Shown: positions 25,451 through 37,935, numbered from the stretch's first letter. The stretch: 64,000 nucleotides of DNA from Daedaleopsis sinensis (GCA_033807695.1 CM066306.1:3968001-4032000); one strand, 5' to 3'. Program-made: numbers and translations. The notes: generated by a model not told the origin, from the sequence alone.

Positions 25451-26124
25451 TATTTACAGCTTGAAGGACCGTCTCCGCAAGGCCGCTGCGGCATTAGTCA
25501 GTAGTTAGACTCAGCCGCTGTGATCAGACCCAGACGTACCGGACTTTAAATCAGAAACGAATCACGGCCGGCGGGGGAAGAGCGAGGCCGTGACTCGGAC
25601 CCCGGCGAGTTTGGGTCTCGTCTGACGGCTAGGAAGGATGTCGGAGTGTGGCTAGATCGCACGTGGCAGTTGATGTGCTCTACTATTACCACGGGAGCCT
25701 GCGTAGGATGTACAGCGTACAATGTTCGTACTGAGTAGCTGCTTGAATGGAACAGTCCTTGCCATGCGAGTTGAAGCCGCCGAGCTCATATTCTTCTTAC
25801 TGTGTCTATTACTGTGTCTGTTGAAAACATGGACTGTGAGAGCTCGAAGAGGCACGTCAAAGTGTACGCTGAATGCACATACCCAGTGGCAGCAAGGGGT
25901 CGGCACAACTTTATCACCGCGTGCGTCAGCTTACTCTGCGACCGAATACACTGTATTCACCTCAAGAACAGCTACATTGGATATAATATACATCATAAGT
26001 ACACACTAGGAGTACACGCACGTACGTACACAACGATTCCCTCCCTTAGTCCATAAATCCATCCGTCATCCCATAGATCCCGCAAGATGAAATATCCAAA
26101 CTCAATGCACACACGCGAAGCTGG

Positions 26125-29100
26125 TCAGTACTCGGCGAGAGGGATGATCTTCCCCGTCTTGTAGTACGACGGCCGCGCCTTCCTCCTCCCAAGCAGCTCG
26201 ACGTCCCCGCTGTCGAAGAACGAGTACCCAGCTACCCGCACGCACTCCGCTCGTCAGCCAATCTCTCGCCCAGCAGAGAACGCTAGAAGGATACGCACGC
26301 ATCGTGTCCTCGATGTCGTCGTACGCCGCATTCGTGTGGTGCCCGTTGATCGGCCGGCCCGTCTTCGAGTCGCGCAGCACCCCCGCGTGGTCGACGAACG
26401 GCTCCGGCCGCTGGTTCGCGGACAGGTGGAGCTGGATCAGGATCCGCTGGATGTCGAGCAGGTACCCCTGGAGCGTGTCCAGGAAGCGGCGCGTCTGCAG
26501 GTGCTTCGACGACGCGCACCTGCAGTCCCCAGTCCGAGTCAGCCCGTGACGACGACGACAACAACAAGAACGGCGGAGAGAGAGAGAGGTACTTACACGG
26601 AGATCCCCTCGTCCTTGATGATGTACCCGATCCCGTACCCGTCCGCCGCGACGGGCCCGAACCCGAACAGGCGCAGCGCCGGGTTCCCGCAGTTGGACGT
26701 CGAGATAATCGACCGCCCGAGGAGGTGCCAGCCGTTGTCGGTGAAGATCCCGGGGAGCGGCGGTTTGTCGCGCGCGCTGCTGCTTCCGCTCGACGTCGTG
26801 CTCAAGGGCGACGTCGGCCGCTCGTCGTCGCTCAGGTGCCCGTTCTCGTTGCCGTTCGCGTGCCCGTTCCCGTTCGCATGTCCGTTAGCATAGGAGGATG
26901 ACTCGCGCTCGCGCTGAAGGAGACAGTACAGCGCATATAGATGCCTGTATGCGAGCGGGTCAGCGACGCATGGAGTAAAGATGGAACGGGGCAGACACAC
27001 CTGTCCTGCCCGAGGCCCTTGCTGCACTCCTTCGTCAAGTTCACATGGCCCTGGCACGCCTTCTTCAGCGCGGAGACCTTCTGCGAGTTCGGCGCCTCAG
27101 AGAAGAACGTCTTCACGAACTCGACCGTGTGCGGCTGCACCGTGCGGATCGCCTCTGTCCGCCCGTGCAGGAACGCCTTGGTCATCGCGGGCTCGTACGT
27201 GCACTCGATCCGGCCGTACAGCCCGTAGTACGCCGCCTGGAACGCCATCTGGATGAACGCGTCGGGCGAGAAGCCGTGCGAGGTGATGAAGTTCTTGCCG
27301 TACATCTTGAACTCGAGCGCCTGGCAGTCGTTCTGGCAGATCAGGTCGCTCAAGCGCGTCTCCGCGAAACGTATGCCGGCGCGCAGCTCCGGGTAGAGCG
27401 TCCACTCGAGTTTCTTCGGCAAGGTGTCGATCGCATAGGAGGGAGAGGCGGGTAGTGACTGCCCCCGCGGGGGCTTGTAGGACTTAGCGAACGGAGAGAG
27501 CGGGGCGTGGAAGAGAGTGGGGGCGGATGGGTTGATGGAGCGCGCGAGGAGCATCAGACCTTCGGTGAATATATCGGCGGCGAACCTTCATAGCGCAGCG
27601 GTCAGACTCTGAGTTTGGAAGGGCGATGTAGGTGACGTACCGTAGCACAGTGTGTCCATCAACACCAGTATGCTCGAAGTTGATCCCGGCCGCACCATCT
27701 GCACAAACGATGATTTGGAGCTGCAGTCAAGTTAGATGCAGGGGTCAAAGCTTATAGCAGTACTAACTGCCGCACCTTGTCATACCACCTGTTCGTACAC
27801 GTTCCGACCTGGACTCCACCTTTGAGGTCATAGGTCCCGCACAAAAAGTTGTCGCATAGCTGAGCGAGGTTCTCCGGGGCCGCGTCGTCGAGGCAAACCA
27901 CAAACAGGGCGTTGTCGACGACGTCCAGACAGGACTCGTTGTTCTTGTTGCTGATGAGTGCTTTCCTTAGGCTCGACCAGATCTTGCGGTTCTCCGTAGA
28001 CAGAACGCCAATCGCGTTCCGCGCGACCTGCGTATGCAAGCCGGAGGACACATGATCAGTGACGAGACGAACAGGCGCGGTAAGGAATCACGGACTTCCT
28101 GGATGGGCATCTGGTCTGCATCCGACACAATGGCCTGGAGATTCCGTAAGATCTCCCGTTCCGTAAGCACCGGCCGGTTCTCGGCGTCGAGCACATCGAA
28201 CCAATCTATATATTGACAAGTAACGTCAGCGCTGTCATCCTATCGGCATCGCAGGACGCACAGAATTGTCCTCGGCGGAGGACGACGATGTGCCTCGACT
28301 CGCCGTGCACCTCCATCTTGCATCCTCTCTGGCACCGGAGTGAATGGCGAGAATAGACAATTAGACTGTGTCTTCTTCCGCAGAACACGAAGCCAAGCGA
28401 AATGAATGAATACACACCTCCGTGGGTATCCGCGCGGTGCCAAAGAGCCGTGTGTACTGGTCCATGTCGAGCGGCGTCCCCCGCATGCTGTCCGGGCTGA
28501 GCATCCCCGCGCGGAGGTCGTGGATGAAGCCGAGGGACGAGACGACGAGCGAGGCGGCGCGGGGGAGCTGCTGGCCGCGGTCGGGTGTTGGATCATTCCT
28601 GCACGGGTGCATCAGCATCGCCCGTGGCTTCGGAACGGAACTGGGATTCCGAGGCAATCACAAGATACTCACTCGAGGACGAAGAACGGGTTGAGTGCAA
28701 GAACGACCGGGTCCGTATGCGACAAGTAGGACTCGTACCTGCGCGGCGAACGAGGGGGTCATTGAGTGCACGATCTGGCGAACAAGGAGGATAGACGCAC
28801 CAGAACTCTTCGATGTAGCTACCACCGCATACAGCCACACGGAAGAAGCCCGAGGATCGCCATCGTCAGCGGGGTGTGAACGGCGGGAAGTCGAGTGAAT
28901 GGGGAGACGCACCTGGCCTTGTCCTTCGCGTACTCCTTGAGCATCTCTTGCACGCGCGGGCCATCGTGGTGCAAGAACTCCTCGACGGCGCGCTTCGTCT
29001 CCGCGTGTTCGCGCGGATCCTGGAGGCCTTCAAGAGCCCGTAGGTATCTACTACATGTCTCTTCGAGCGGGGGAATTGGGAGCTTCGGGAGCTCGTGTTG

Positions 29101-29160
29101 GCGGGCGAAGGTCCGGGACTCGGGCGGGTCGGCCTCGAAGCGCGTTACGGGATTCGACAT
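26125..29160 (-). CDS. Carnitine O-acetyltransferase (unit 3 copy, next to unique DNA)
   Basis: Protein and introns are identical to the other two intact copies. Start codon at 29158-29160, stop at 26125-26127. It differs only in its distal upstream region: 190 extra bp at 29336-29525 and, beyond 29626, single-copy flanking sequence instead of another unit. If the array arose from a single locus by duplication, this copy keeps the ancestral upstream side. Confidence 0.94.
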
Positions 29161-29335
29161 GTCGTGCTTGTCGTCAGTCGGTCGTCCGTTGGCGTCGTTG
29201 GCGGTGGCGACTGCGTGCAGAGAAGAATGAAGAGATGGTGGAGGTTGGAAAGAAGGAGAAGGGGGAAGAGGGAGAGATGGGATGGCAGGGTTTTATGGCG
29301 TGCCCCGCAAGGCCGAGCGAGTCTAAATGCGGGGT

Positions 29336-29525
29336 AATGCGGGGTAATCACACTAGACGCCCACTCGTCCTCGCTCACGTTATCGCGATGACCGTCGCGT
29401 ATCTCCGCAATGCCACCCCCGCCTCTTTCCCGACGCTCAAACGGAGCCCCATGTTGGACTCGGGTGCGCGCGAACGGTGCTGGCAGCGCGTCGGGGGGCG
29501 CGGAGCACATCGGATTGCGTCGGAA
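29336..29525. other. 190-bp segment present only in the last unit
   Basis: Homology to the array is interrupted after ...ATGCGGGGT and resumes at CCCGGTGCTT (29526). The segment begins with a small duplication (TGCGGGGTAA twice, near 29329-29348) and contains no gene I recognise. Either it was inserted here or it was deleted before the other units were amplified. CCCGGTGCTT at the resumption point and GGGGT at the left could have provided microhomology. Confidence 0.8.
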
Positions 29526-29626
29526 CCCGGTGCTTGGGTATAGCATGCGAGGCGGGGCCGGGAGGAGGCACAGAAGACGCGACGCAATAAACGTGCGACC
29601 TCGGGCCTTCTTCCTACTTAATGAAT

Positions 29627-30217
29627 TGTGCATGAGATTAATGGGAGTCAATAGTACTCTGAGTTCGAGTCCAGCTCAAGCTGCTTCATAGTGGAGAGAG
29701 CTCAGGTCTCAGCACAATGTCTCACCGGCACGTCTATGCTTTAGGACCACAAGTACAGTTATAGGTCACTTACGGAGGGCTTGATTTACCTAAATCGTCC
29801 ATTCAACTTCATCGATCTGGTTTGAGGTATCTCTTGCAAGAAGTCCACCCGCGACACACAACCAGGCGCCTCCCATATTGGTCGGAACGCCCAGACGGAA
29901 CGCTACGAGGGCGCGGAGGCACTACAGCACCTTCCGCTCGTGTTCCGTGAATGCCTTACTAACTCCACGTACGGGCAGCGTCGAGTGCGAGCTACGCTAG
30001 ACGTCCGATATCCCACACTAGGCATCTTGAGGTGTGCGCGCGGATCCTGCGCCCAGACCGTTCCGTAGGGTGGACACATGAGATCCCATTGGAGCTTGGC
30101 ACGAAGACAGGTGAGGCTACGGATACAGATACACTGATGGCGGTCTGCCAAAACGACATTAGTACAGGACGGGCACAGCAATAACGTATCAGGAGCTCAG
30201 GCCACAGGCCACAGGCT
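29627..30217. other. Intergenic, right border of the tandem array
   Basis: Single-copy in the window. No ORF with coding character, no repeats and no RNA gene is seen. A TTCGAGTCC near 29663 resembles a B box but lacks the flanking T-arm stem. Confidence 0.5.
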
Positions 30218-31010
30218 TCAGGTTCCGGACGGTATAACAGGGGTGGCGCGCGCGGGGTATAGTCCTGATATGTAGCAGGCGAGGTCTAGAGCCAGACTGC
30301 ATAGCGGAGGGGTATGTGGCGCGCCGCGTGAGCATATGTAGACTGCGCGCAGACGAGGACGGACGACTAGCGAGTCGGTCAGTGCCGGGCTGATAGCGAT
30401 TGCGCAGGTGCGTTCCGAGAGCATTGCGAGACCCTCAGCTGGGGACGACGAAGGCGTGCGCGTGAGCATAAGCAAATATCGTGCCCAAGCGACGAATAGG
30501 GACGCACCTGCTGCCGCTTGTCGTGTACGATCCGCCGGCCCTCGATTTCCATCGCGAAGTCGAGCAGGGACTTGCCCGCCTTCGCGCTCATGCGCTTGTA
30601 CTTGTGCAGCTTCCGCGCCTGGTCCGAGGCCGAGCTCGTGGGAGAAGACGGAGACGAAGACGAGGATGCGCTTGAGGAAGACGACGGTGACGTCCGGCGC
30701 GAGCTGCTCCGAGAGGACGATGGCGAGCTCTGTCGAGGGAGTGTGAGTATCTGAAGGACAATATGGAGTGAACAGTCCGACGGAGACGTACGGAAGACGA
30801 GGTGCACTGCGAGTCCGACGAAGGCCAGGCCGGGAATGGAACGGTCTCGGAGGAGGATCCCTCGTTGGAGAATAGTCCCGGATTTTGGTTAGCGCGCCAT
30901 TTGGTCGCTGAGTCTGAACCACCCAGGTTCAAGCTCGAGAACGGATCGGCGATTCCCGGCGCATTGTACAGCGGGCAGAAGAAGACGTCCGGGTGGCTGA
31001 AGCTCTGCAT
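30218..31010 (-). CDS. Hypothetical protein with Ser-rich and basic segments
   Basis: The ATG at 31008-31010 is preceded by an in-frame stop, which fixes the start. Exon 1 encodes about 72 residues (MQSFSHPDVFFCPLYNAPG...) and ends in CTSSS at a GTACGT donor near 30792. After a CAG acceptor the second exon reads, in phase, a long serine-rich stretch, then the basic segment ARKLHKYKRMSAKAGKSLL and RRIVHDKRQQ, and ends at a GTGCGT donor near 30510. The same DNA is also open and GC3-rich in a second frame (ELAIVLSEQLAPDVTVVFLK), so the frame is not certain. The 3' exons are not resolved; a TGA at 30218-30220 is one possible end. No family is recognised. Confidence 0.4.
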
Positions 31011-32739
31011 GTCTAGCTGTGTCTAATAATCGTAGATCCGGATAACGGGGCAGTCGTGAGGTCGAGCACAGAACGAAAGGGAGTCGGCCAAGGGAGTGGA
31101 AGGTGCGCAGATGCGCCGCGGCAGTAGAGCGAGAGCGAGAGTGTGCTGTGTCGTCCTGTGCTGTGAAGGGTGTTAGATATAGGTAGACCGTATACGCTTT
31201 GCCCACAAGCCATTTCCATTAGGACGCGAGCCGGCCTTTGGGCCACGGACAGACAAAGCATGGCCGTGGGCGATTGCATCCACGGGCCACAAAGCGGCCT
31301 GTCCGCCGGCGGTTGCATGCCATAAGAGTTTTGCGCCTGGACATAAATCATGTCTAGCTTTCGCGAATCTTGTTTGGCAGGACCTAATCGACTACGAGAG
31401 GCGGAGAGTAGAGATTTGTCGTCTACGGACACGATGTACGTCCAGGAATTGGTTGCAACCCAACTCGGTAGGGCAACGGATCTTTGCGAACGCGGAAGAT
31501 CCATTATATCTGGCAGTCATCAGACAGTCAAGCTTGTCGAGAGGTGAGAAGCAACTTTGTGTAAGATTGCCGACAGTCTGAAGCTCAAGTTGACAGGGAA
31601 GTCAAATACTTAGCTGAAGCCAGCCCCGGTCCGCTCGTAGCTGCTTTGATGCCGACGGCAAGGTGATTTGCCTTTGACCGAGTATTTGAAGGTCATCGTA
31701 TCCTATATAGGTCAGAGGGGTCCAAAAAGTACCACTTGCAGGAGAACGACACAGAACGAGAGACGTGCCTTGCCACGTCCTATTTTAAACAACATGCACG
31801 TCGTTGCGCTCTCAATCCAGGTTATATCTGAGGCATCAGGGGTGATATGTGCAAGAGTACATCTGGTGGCTAGACCTGTACGCTCTTTTTCTCGAGGTGG
31901 TTCTGGGTGCTCTTGGTGTAGCGACGCAACAAGTAACTCGGATGGTATGCGTCGTGGAGGAGGAGATGCGCAAGGCACATAGGAGCTCGAGATATGCAAG
32001 GACTCACAACTACCCACATCATGGAAGATCGCAACCCAGACCACTCACCGGCTGCGCGCGGCGCGGGGTCTCAAGCTCAAGTTTAACCCATTTTCGACCG
32101 CGCCACAGTGTTTTGCTGGTGTTCAAATTTCTTCCTCCCGACCACCACGAGCCAACCGGCTCAGCCCGAATGTTGTTGCACTTCTCCGCCACGCGATGCC
32201 CATCCATTCTTCGACATCTTCTCTCATCATGGGTGCACATGGAGAACCTGTCCACTGTATCGCATCCGCTTTCCTCTAGAGGCTCGCAACAAGGGTAGCC
32301 GAAAAACTCACCGTCTCTCTGGGACCGGAGACCTGTGTGCAATATGTGGCTCGGCGAGCTGGTCCGCAGGATCGCGCTCAGGCGGCCTGTGCAGTCGGAG
32401 CACAGGGCGCGCCCAGTGATGTGCAGCTCGGCGATGATCCTCACACGAAGAATGGGACGCAATATTGGCGGCAATCTGCCAGGAGGCTGATTGGCACGAC
32501 GGCGGGGCTGGGGCACGATTGCAAGGGAGATGATGGTCAAAGGCAAGAGGAGACGAGGATTCCAGCAGCCCGGGTCGCTCACCGTTGCGCCGGACCCCGT
32601 GTGACGCCGTCTTCGATGCGCTCGTTCTAAACCTTCAGAGTCTCGCGGAGCTTGCCTACCGACCCCTTCCTAACTCCTCCCCGCAGTCCTCGTCCAGCTC
32701 TCCTGGTCGCTCTCCCTGGCTTGGGCTCGGGCATGCTCC
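31011..32739. other. Region without recognised gene
   Basis: Several open frames of 100-190 codons exist on both strands (for example the minus-strand frame 32019-32582), but none shows a recognisable domain, a good intron pattern or consistent third-position GC. Promoters of the flanking genes must lie here. I see no repeats or RNA genes. Confidence 0.4.
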
Positions 32740-35050
32740 ATGCTTCCTCTGGCTTTCCTACCGCTCGAGCTCATCCTGGCCAGCTTTGTCGTTGCTCAGT
32801 CTAGTGTGCGTCCTTGTATCTCGCTTTACCTCGTGCGAAGGTCCTGACATGTGTCCACGGTGTCCCTTGATCTCGTCACTAGACGGAGTGCACGCGCAAC
32901 AACCTCAACGAGAAGGTGAGCATCATCTCATGAGACCCGTGTCTCGCGTGGGTTGGAATCAGAGTTGGAAGTGGGTGCCACTAGAAGGCCCGCGAGGTTC
33001 AAGCGAAGATGACAGTGTTGCTGAAGGCGACGGCGACAGTATCGAGACCGGGAGGTGTATGGCCTATTCGTCGATCGCGATCGGTTGGTGGCAGTCGCGT
33101 ATGTCTCCGGTTGGTCTCCGGCAGCTGCATTCATCTTCGCTCGTGCTATCAAGATGCATGGATTGAGATCTCTTAGACGTCGGAATCAGTCGGACCGCAT
33201 ATGGCGACATGGGACGAATAAGAAAAACCGCCGTCCTGTTATGGCTGCTTCCGCGCGGCTCGCGTCTCTTACCCTTCATATACCATACCATACAGTTTGC
33301 TGACACCGTGATTAGTTCAACAACAAACTTGGCCAGTCGCCTTGTACAGTCCGAAATCAACTTCGACAAGCGTGTGCAAGCAATGGTAGGCCCCCGTCAG
33401 ACTTACGCCCTCAGTTCGAGACACTAACCGACTCTGCATTACCCGTAGACTCTTCGTCATTGAACTGTACATGGTGCGTCTTAGCTAGCTATGTGATATA
33501 TCTCGCTCATCTCCTCCTAGTAACAACGTGTACTACAACCTATGTGCGGCATGCTCACTCTGCGCCGGCGACGATCCGCAACCTTGGTCTACATGGGCGA
33601 TAGGCACTAACTGTGCCTCTGGCCCCATGCCGTTCCAACCTCCTCCACCTGACCAGCTAGCAAACACGATGATTCCGAACTGGGCGTACCAGCAGCTCAC
33701 CTCTCAACAAGATTTCGACATTGTTGGTGCGCTCACAGGCTCTGGTAAGCGCATGCCGATAGTCATCGCTTCGCGTCAGCACGACTAACAATAGCCTCAG
33801 GCTCAAGTAAGGGCTTGTCTAGCGCTGCGCGAATAGCCGTTTACGTCACGGTCCCAGTTGGGGTCGGAGTCCTGGCCTTCCTTGCAGCGTGGCTCTATTT
33901 CCGGCATAAATGGAGGAAGGACAGGAATTCGCGACCGACGTGGTCCTCGGAAGAAGGCAGTATCCTGTCCTATCCGCAGCAGTGGATACAAAGAGTACGC
34001 CTCTCCCTCAAATCGCGTCGTCTGCAAAGCTCTAGGAAGGACTCCGGCTGGGCGATCGACGAAGACAGCTACCCGCTGCACGCACGCTCAACGTCCTACA
34101 ACGACCCATACCACCCCACAGAACAAGTAGCGTCGCCATCAGCAGTGGGTGATCGGGATCTGGGCCAGTCACGCACATCTATCCACCACCAAGAATCGAC
34201 CCACCACCAAGAACCGTCAAGCTCATCCCTGTTTTCACGAATCACGTCTCCGGGCATCCGTGTGCCGACCATCATGCAGCGCCTGGTCGGGTTCAGGGAC
34301 AGCTTGCGGAGGAGCGCTACATACACGTTCAGATACGTCTCGCCGACCTCTGCTGACCCCTCGTTCCGCATCGACGGCTCGGAGCCCACGCCCGTGGACA
34401 GGACCGAGTTCAACACCATCGCGGACTTCCGCCTCCCGCCGCACGCTGCAGTACCCTCGTTCCGACAAGAGCGGGAACGGCATGCGGCCGAGCGGGACGC
34501 GCAGGCGGCGGCGTCAGGCAGTGACCCACTATCGAATCCAGAGACCGTGACGGACAATGTTCTCGTCATCTCTCGCAATGGCGAAGACTTCTCGATGGAA
34601 GACACGGCGACGACCGTGCACAGCCCGAGGACCCCGATGTCTGCGCGACCTGTCAGTGCCTCTCCTTCCTTCTTCCTTCCGAGCCACCCAATCGCCTCCC
34701 CGTGTCCCGTTACTGACGATACCACGCAGCCGCCCTCGGCATACTCGGGCTCGCGCTCGGCCACCCGGACGGGCACCGCAGCGTCCCAGTCCGGGACGTC
34801 GTCGTGGCTGCCCAGTCCGCGGCGCGCGAACACGTCCTCGACGCGGTCGGGCGCGTACCCGCACGAGCTGCGGCGCAACCCGGACCTCGTGTGGTCGTCG
34901 CAGTTCCCGCCGCCGCCTTCCACTTTCACATTCACGCAGGAGACGGCGCGGACGTTCCTCCCCGGCCCGGCGCAGACCGTGTCGCCCGAGCGGATGGCGT
35001 TCGCGATCTCGGACCTGGAGCGCGCAAGGACATCTAGCGGCAACCCGTAG
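32740..35050 (+). CDS. Secreted-face Cys-rich, single-pass membrane protein
   Basis: Exon 1 (32740-32805) encodes a 22-residue signal peptide, MLPLAFLPLELILASFVVAQ..., ending at GTGCGT. A short Cys-containing exon (TECTRNNLNEK, about 32883-32915) is plausible. Later exons read NNKLGQSPC (from about 33318), then NCTCNNVYYNLCAACSLC across an intron at 33474-33521, a WSTWAIGTNC segment, and a last exon from 33801 with one hydrophobic helix (VAVYVTVPVGVGVLAF-like, residues just after SSAAR) followed by a basic stop-transfer (FRHKWRKDR). About 390 cytoplasmic residues follow, Ser/Pro/Thr-rich with a His-Gln repeat (HHQESTHHQE). The LGQSPC...CTCN.V.Y.L.AAC..C pattern matches, from memory, a large basidiomycete family of unknown function. 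A cell-surface sensor or adhesion role is only inference. The stop is at 35048-35050. Confidence 0.7.
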
Positions 35051-35724
35051 TTTATCTGTTTTGCTTTTCGTGATCTGGATTGTGTGGACATCTTCTTGGT
35101 CGCTGCTCTCGCAGGACTTTACTTGCTGCGTTGTGTGTACATTGGGCTCGGGCGGGCGGCCTGCCCGGAGTCCACCGCCATCTCTGACGTTCCTTGCCTT
35201 TTGTGTGTATGAGCGTCGCGCGCCCACTGTCGATGCGGCGCCTTACTTGAGCTTGTAATTTCCCCTTCGACACTCATTTACTCATGCTGCTGTCGCTGTT
35301 CATGCTGTTGTTGCTATCCCCTTGTTGACATTTGGCAGATGGGTGTGTGGTGCCTTTGACCGAAGCATACTCCTCACGGATAACCTATTCATCTCTTATC
35401 GTTCCAATCATTCCATCTCATCTATCTGTCCCTCCATCCCACCCCTGCATGCGATCATTCCTCGCTCTCAAGGTACACCAACACACGTACGTACGTTACC
35501 AACACACGTACGTACGTTACTCACAGTACATCCTCACGCTCCCAGCTCTCCTGTGTATACATACCCGCCCAGTCTAACCGCTTTGTTTAACATAATATTG
35601 TTGCGCGACATCGTTACATATACGACCACTGTTCAAACATTCCATAATTGTCGCCTTCTTTATAGCCCGATCGAGTAAGCAGCCCCTTCTTCTCCTTCCT
35701 TGCTGGCCTGACATTCCCGCCCTC
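35051..35724. other. Convergent 3' intergenic region
   Basis: Lies between the 3' ends of the membrane protein gene (+) and the hypothetical gene (-). It is T/C-rich and contains a 2 x 21 bp direct repeat (annotated separately). No coding character. Confidence 0.5.
35479..35520. repeat. 21-bp perfect direct repeat, two units
   Basis: Units 35479-35499 and 35500-35520 are identical and contain the self-complementary CGTACGTACG core, so each unit can also form a short palindrome. Confidence 0.9.
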
Positions 35725-36624
35725 CTACAGCCTCCTGTCTCCCGAGCCTGCATATCGACGGCTGAATATTCGAGCCCACAGACGAACCGAGCCACTCACC
35801 TTCGGTGCGTGCGTCCTCCTGACTAGTCTTCGTACGGCCCCCTTGCGCGTCGTACTCGACGCGGATCTCGACGACGTTGGCGATCATCTGCGGCCACCCC
35901 GCGTGCTGCAGCCGCACCGGCCCCTCCGCGTCCGCGCCCCCGCTCGTATGGGCGAACGTCGCGAGGAGCTGCACGTGCGTGACGAAGTGGCGCTCCGCCG
36001 CGCGGTACTTCGCCCAGAACGCCTTGTGCGCCGCGCTCTTCCTGAGCCCGCCGCGGGGCGGGGCGGACGAGGGGTGCATGATGTACGCCATGAAGAGCTG
36101 CTCTGCGAACTTCTGCAACGCGGCGGCGGGGTGTGTTAGCGCGCTTCTCTTCCGGAAGCCAGGTGCTTCGGAGTGGACTGTGAACGCACCCGATAGCCAA
36201 GGATAATTATGCCCGTCCTGCCCCAGGCGTTCACGGCGTTCTTGCCGCCGTTGCTGTAGAGCACGAGTATGTGCGGCGGTAGCGTCCTTATCGTCAGCTT
36301 CCTTGGGCTGGCTTTCGATGCCGCCTGTAGGCTGCTTGAGTCGGCCGGAGGCTCAGTTACGGGGCTGTACGACGGGGGCGCTCCCGGGGGCGGAGAGCTC
36401 GGTTGTTGTGCTGACCCGGCTGCGACTGTTAGACCAGTACAGGATATTTTAGATCAAACAAGGACTGGGTGGAGAGACGACGCACGGGTGGGTACCTCTG
36501 GAGCTTCTAACGATGGAGATTTCGAGGGGGGCGGCTGCTCTTCCGACGACGCCGGTTGGGATATCTCCACGGAGTCAGAGTCTGGTGCGCGGCCAGGGTT
36601 CTGCACCTCAGATGTTTGGCTCAT
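35725..36624 (-). CDS. Hypothetical protein with Pro/Ser-rich N-terminus
   Basis: The start ATG at 36622-36624 opens MSQTSEVQNPGRAPDSD, an acidic, Pro/Ser-rich exon ending in SLEAPE at a GTACCC donor near 36500. Exon 2 (about 36424 down to 36192) is Pro-rich, then becomes a conserved-looking LTIRTLPPHILVLYSNGGKN followed by AVNAWGRTGIIILGYR. Exon 3 encodes KFAEQLFMAYIMHPSSAP, AFWAKYRAAERHFVTHVQLL and MIANVVEIRVEYDAQ. A short last exon ends in GSGDRRL at the stop 35725-35727. All junctions keep phase and codon use is strongly GC3, so the gene is real. I do not recognise the family. It is tail to tail with the membrane protein gene. Confidence 0.65.
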
Positions 36625-37935
36625 AGTCGAGGCAAGCCTTGAGGTGAAGTCGTGAGTACTCGCGTTCAATGTTCAACGTTCAATGTCAATGTCATGTATT
36701 TATACTCCCGTGGATTGTGGATCTGAGCGCTGAGCTGCAATGACGTAGTCTTTCACGGTGGAGGGAACGTTCATGTTTGCGTACAAGCGGCGAAGGTTTG
36801 GGATAAGCATGTATCATCAAAATAAATGTGATATACGCAACGCACCGTGTGAGACCGCCACACCCGTATGCACATTGAGCGACGCCACTTGAACGTTACG
36901 GATGCAGTGTGTCCTGTCAAGTGATTCATAGTAGTTGGAGTGGACCTACTTAAGTATGTACTAGATTGACCGGTGCAGACCATAGACTGTATTCATGATA
37001 TTCTCGTATAAGGATCGGATACACGATACACCGAGTAGTGAGGCTATGGTTGAGGCTGTTAATTGTACTGGCTCCGAGTCGACCCTAAGGATGTGTTTGC
37101 TCTCTTGCTCTGTGTACGGGGGTTAAATGCGTAGCTGACAAGTTGCCGCTCCATTTGTTTAACTATCGTTGTTTTGCGCAGATCATCATTGCCGGGTCTT
37201 CCGTCCTGTCGATCAGTGTCGGTGGCTACAGCCTGTACACCTCCAAGGTTGGCTGCTCCGACCTGGGCGATCTGGTTTGCCTGACTCGGCCGGGGACTGA
37301 CAACGCCGCTCGGATTGGACGAGGTCTGAGTCTCCATTAACTGGACGCATGCGGTTCGTGAGAAGTTGAATATCGACTACTGAAACTACGCACTATGCGA
37401 TGAGGACTGGGTACGAAGCCCTGACCCTCATTCAAGTTCGTCTCGAGCGGATCAGAGAGTCGTCGCCCTGGCGCTCGAGCTTTCCCGAGGAACGAAGGTA
37501 TGTTAGTCCGCGTATTTCCCTATTATAACTGTTAGACACTCCATTCGCAGTACAGAGACGCTATCAATCGTACCTGTTGGTACGACGCTGCTGGCCCATG
37601 CTGCTGAGGAAGCGGTACGTTTATGGAGCCCGACCCCATTAAGTAAAGCGAGGACTGAAGTACGTCGCCCGGATTGTCCCAAATTTGGTCTTGTGGATGA
37701 TTCAGTCCGAAGCTTCTTAGTATGCGTGCCTTCGAGTCAGTGCGCGATCATCTTAGCCACGAGAATTGTGTTGGACGTACCGGGACGCAGAAGGATTGTG
37801 CTTGCTCTGCGATGCTGGTGCGTTAACAAGCCACGGCGTTGTCAAAGTTGTATCTTCGGTTTGACGAGGTTGCACATGTGGTGGATGAATGACATGTGTA
37901 GTCTGTGTAACTGTTGGGAAAAATTAGCGTTCCTG
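36625..37935. other. Intergenic region
   Basis: Contains the promoter side of the 35725-36624 gene and the 3' side of the HET gene. A short near-repeat GTTCAATGTTCAACGTTCAA lies at about 36664-36683. A TATTTATA stretch near 36697 could be the core promoter of the minus-strand gene. No ORF with coding character is seen. Confidence 0.4.

Larger units (their letters stand above)
20219..29626. repeat. Tandem segmental unit 3 (9408 bp, with 190 extra bp)
   Basis: Same content as units 1 and 2. A private G-to-A change at 20698 turns a GGTGAG splice-donor-like site into GGTAAG. The unit is 190 bp longer because of sequence at 29336-29525 in the transferase upstream region. Homology to the array stops at 29626, which is the right border of the tandem array; beyond it the DNA is single-copy in this window. 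Confidence 0.96.

Noticed and set aside
29655..29700. tRNA B box (TTCGAGTCC)
   Set aside because: No T-arm stem and no A box at the right distance.
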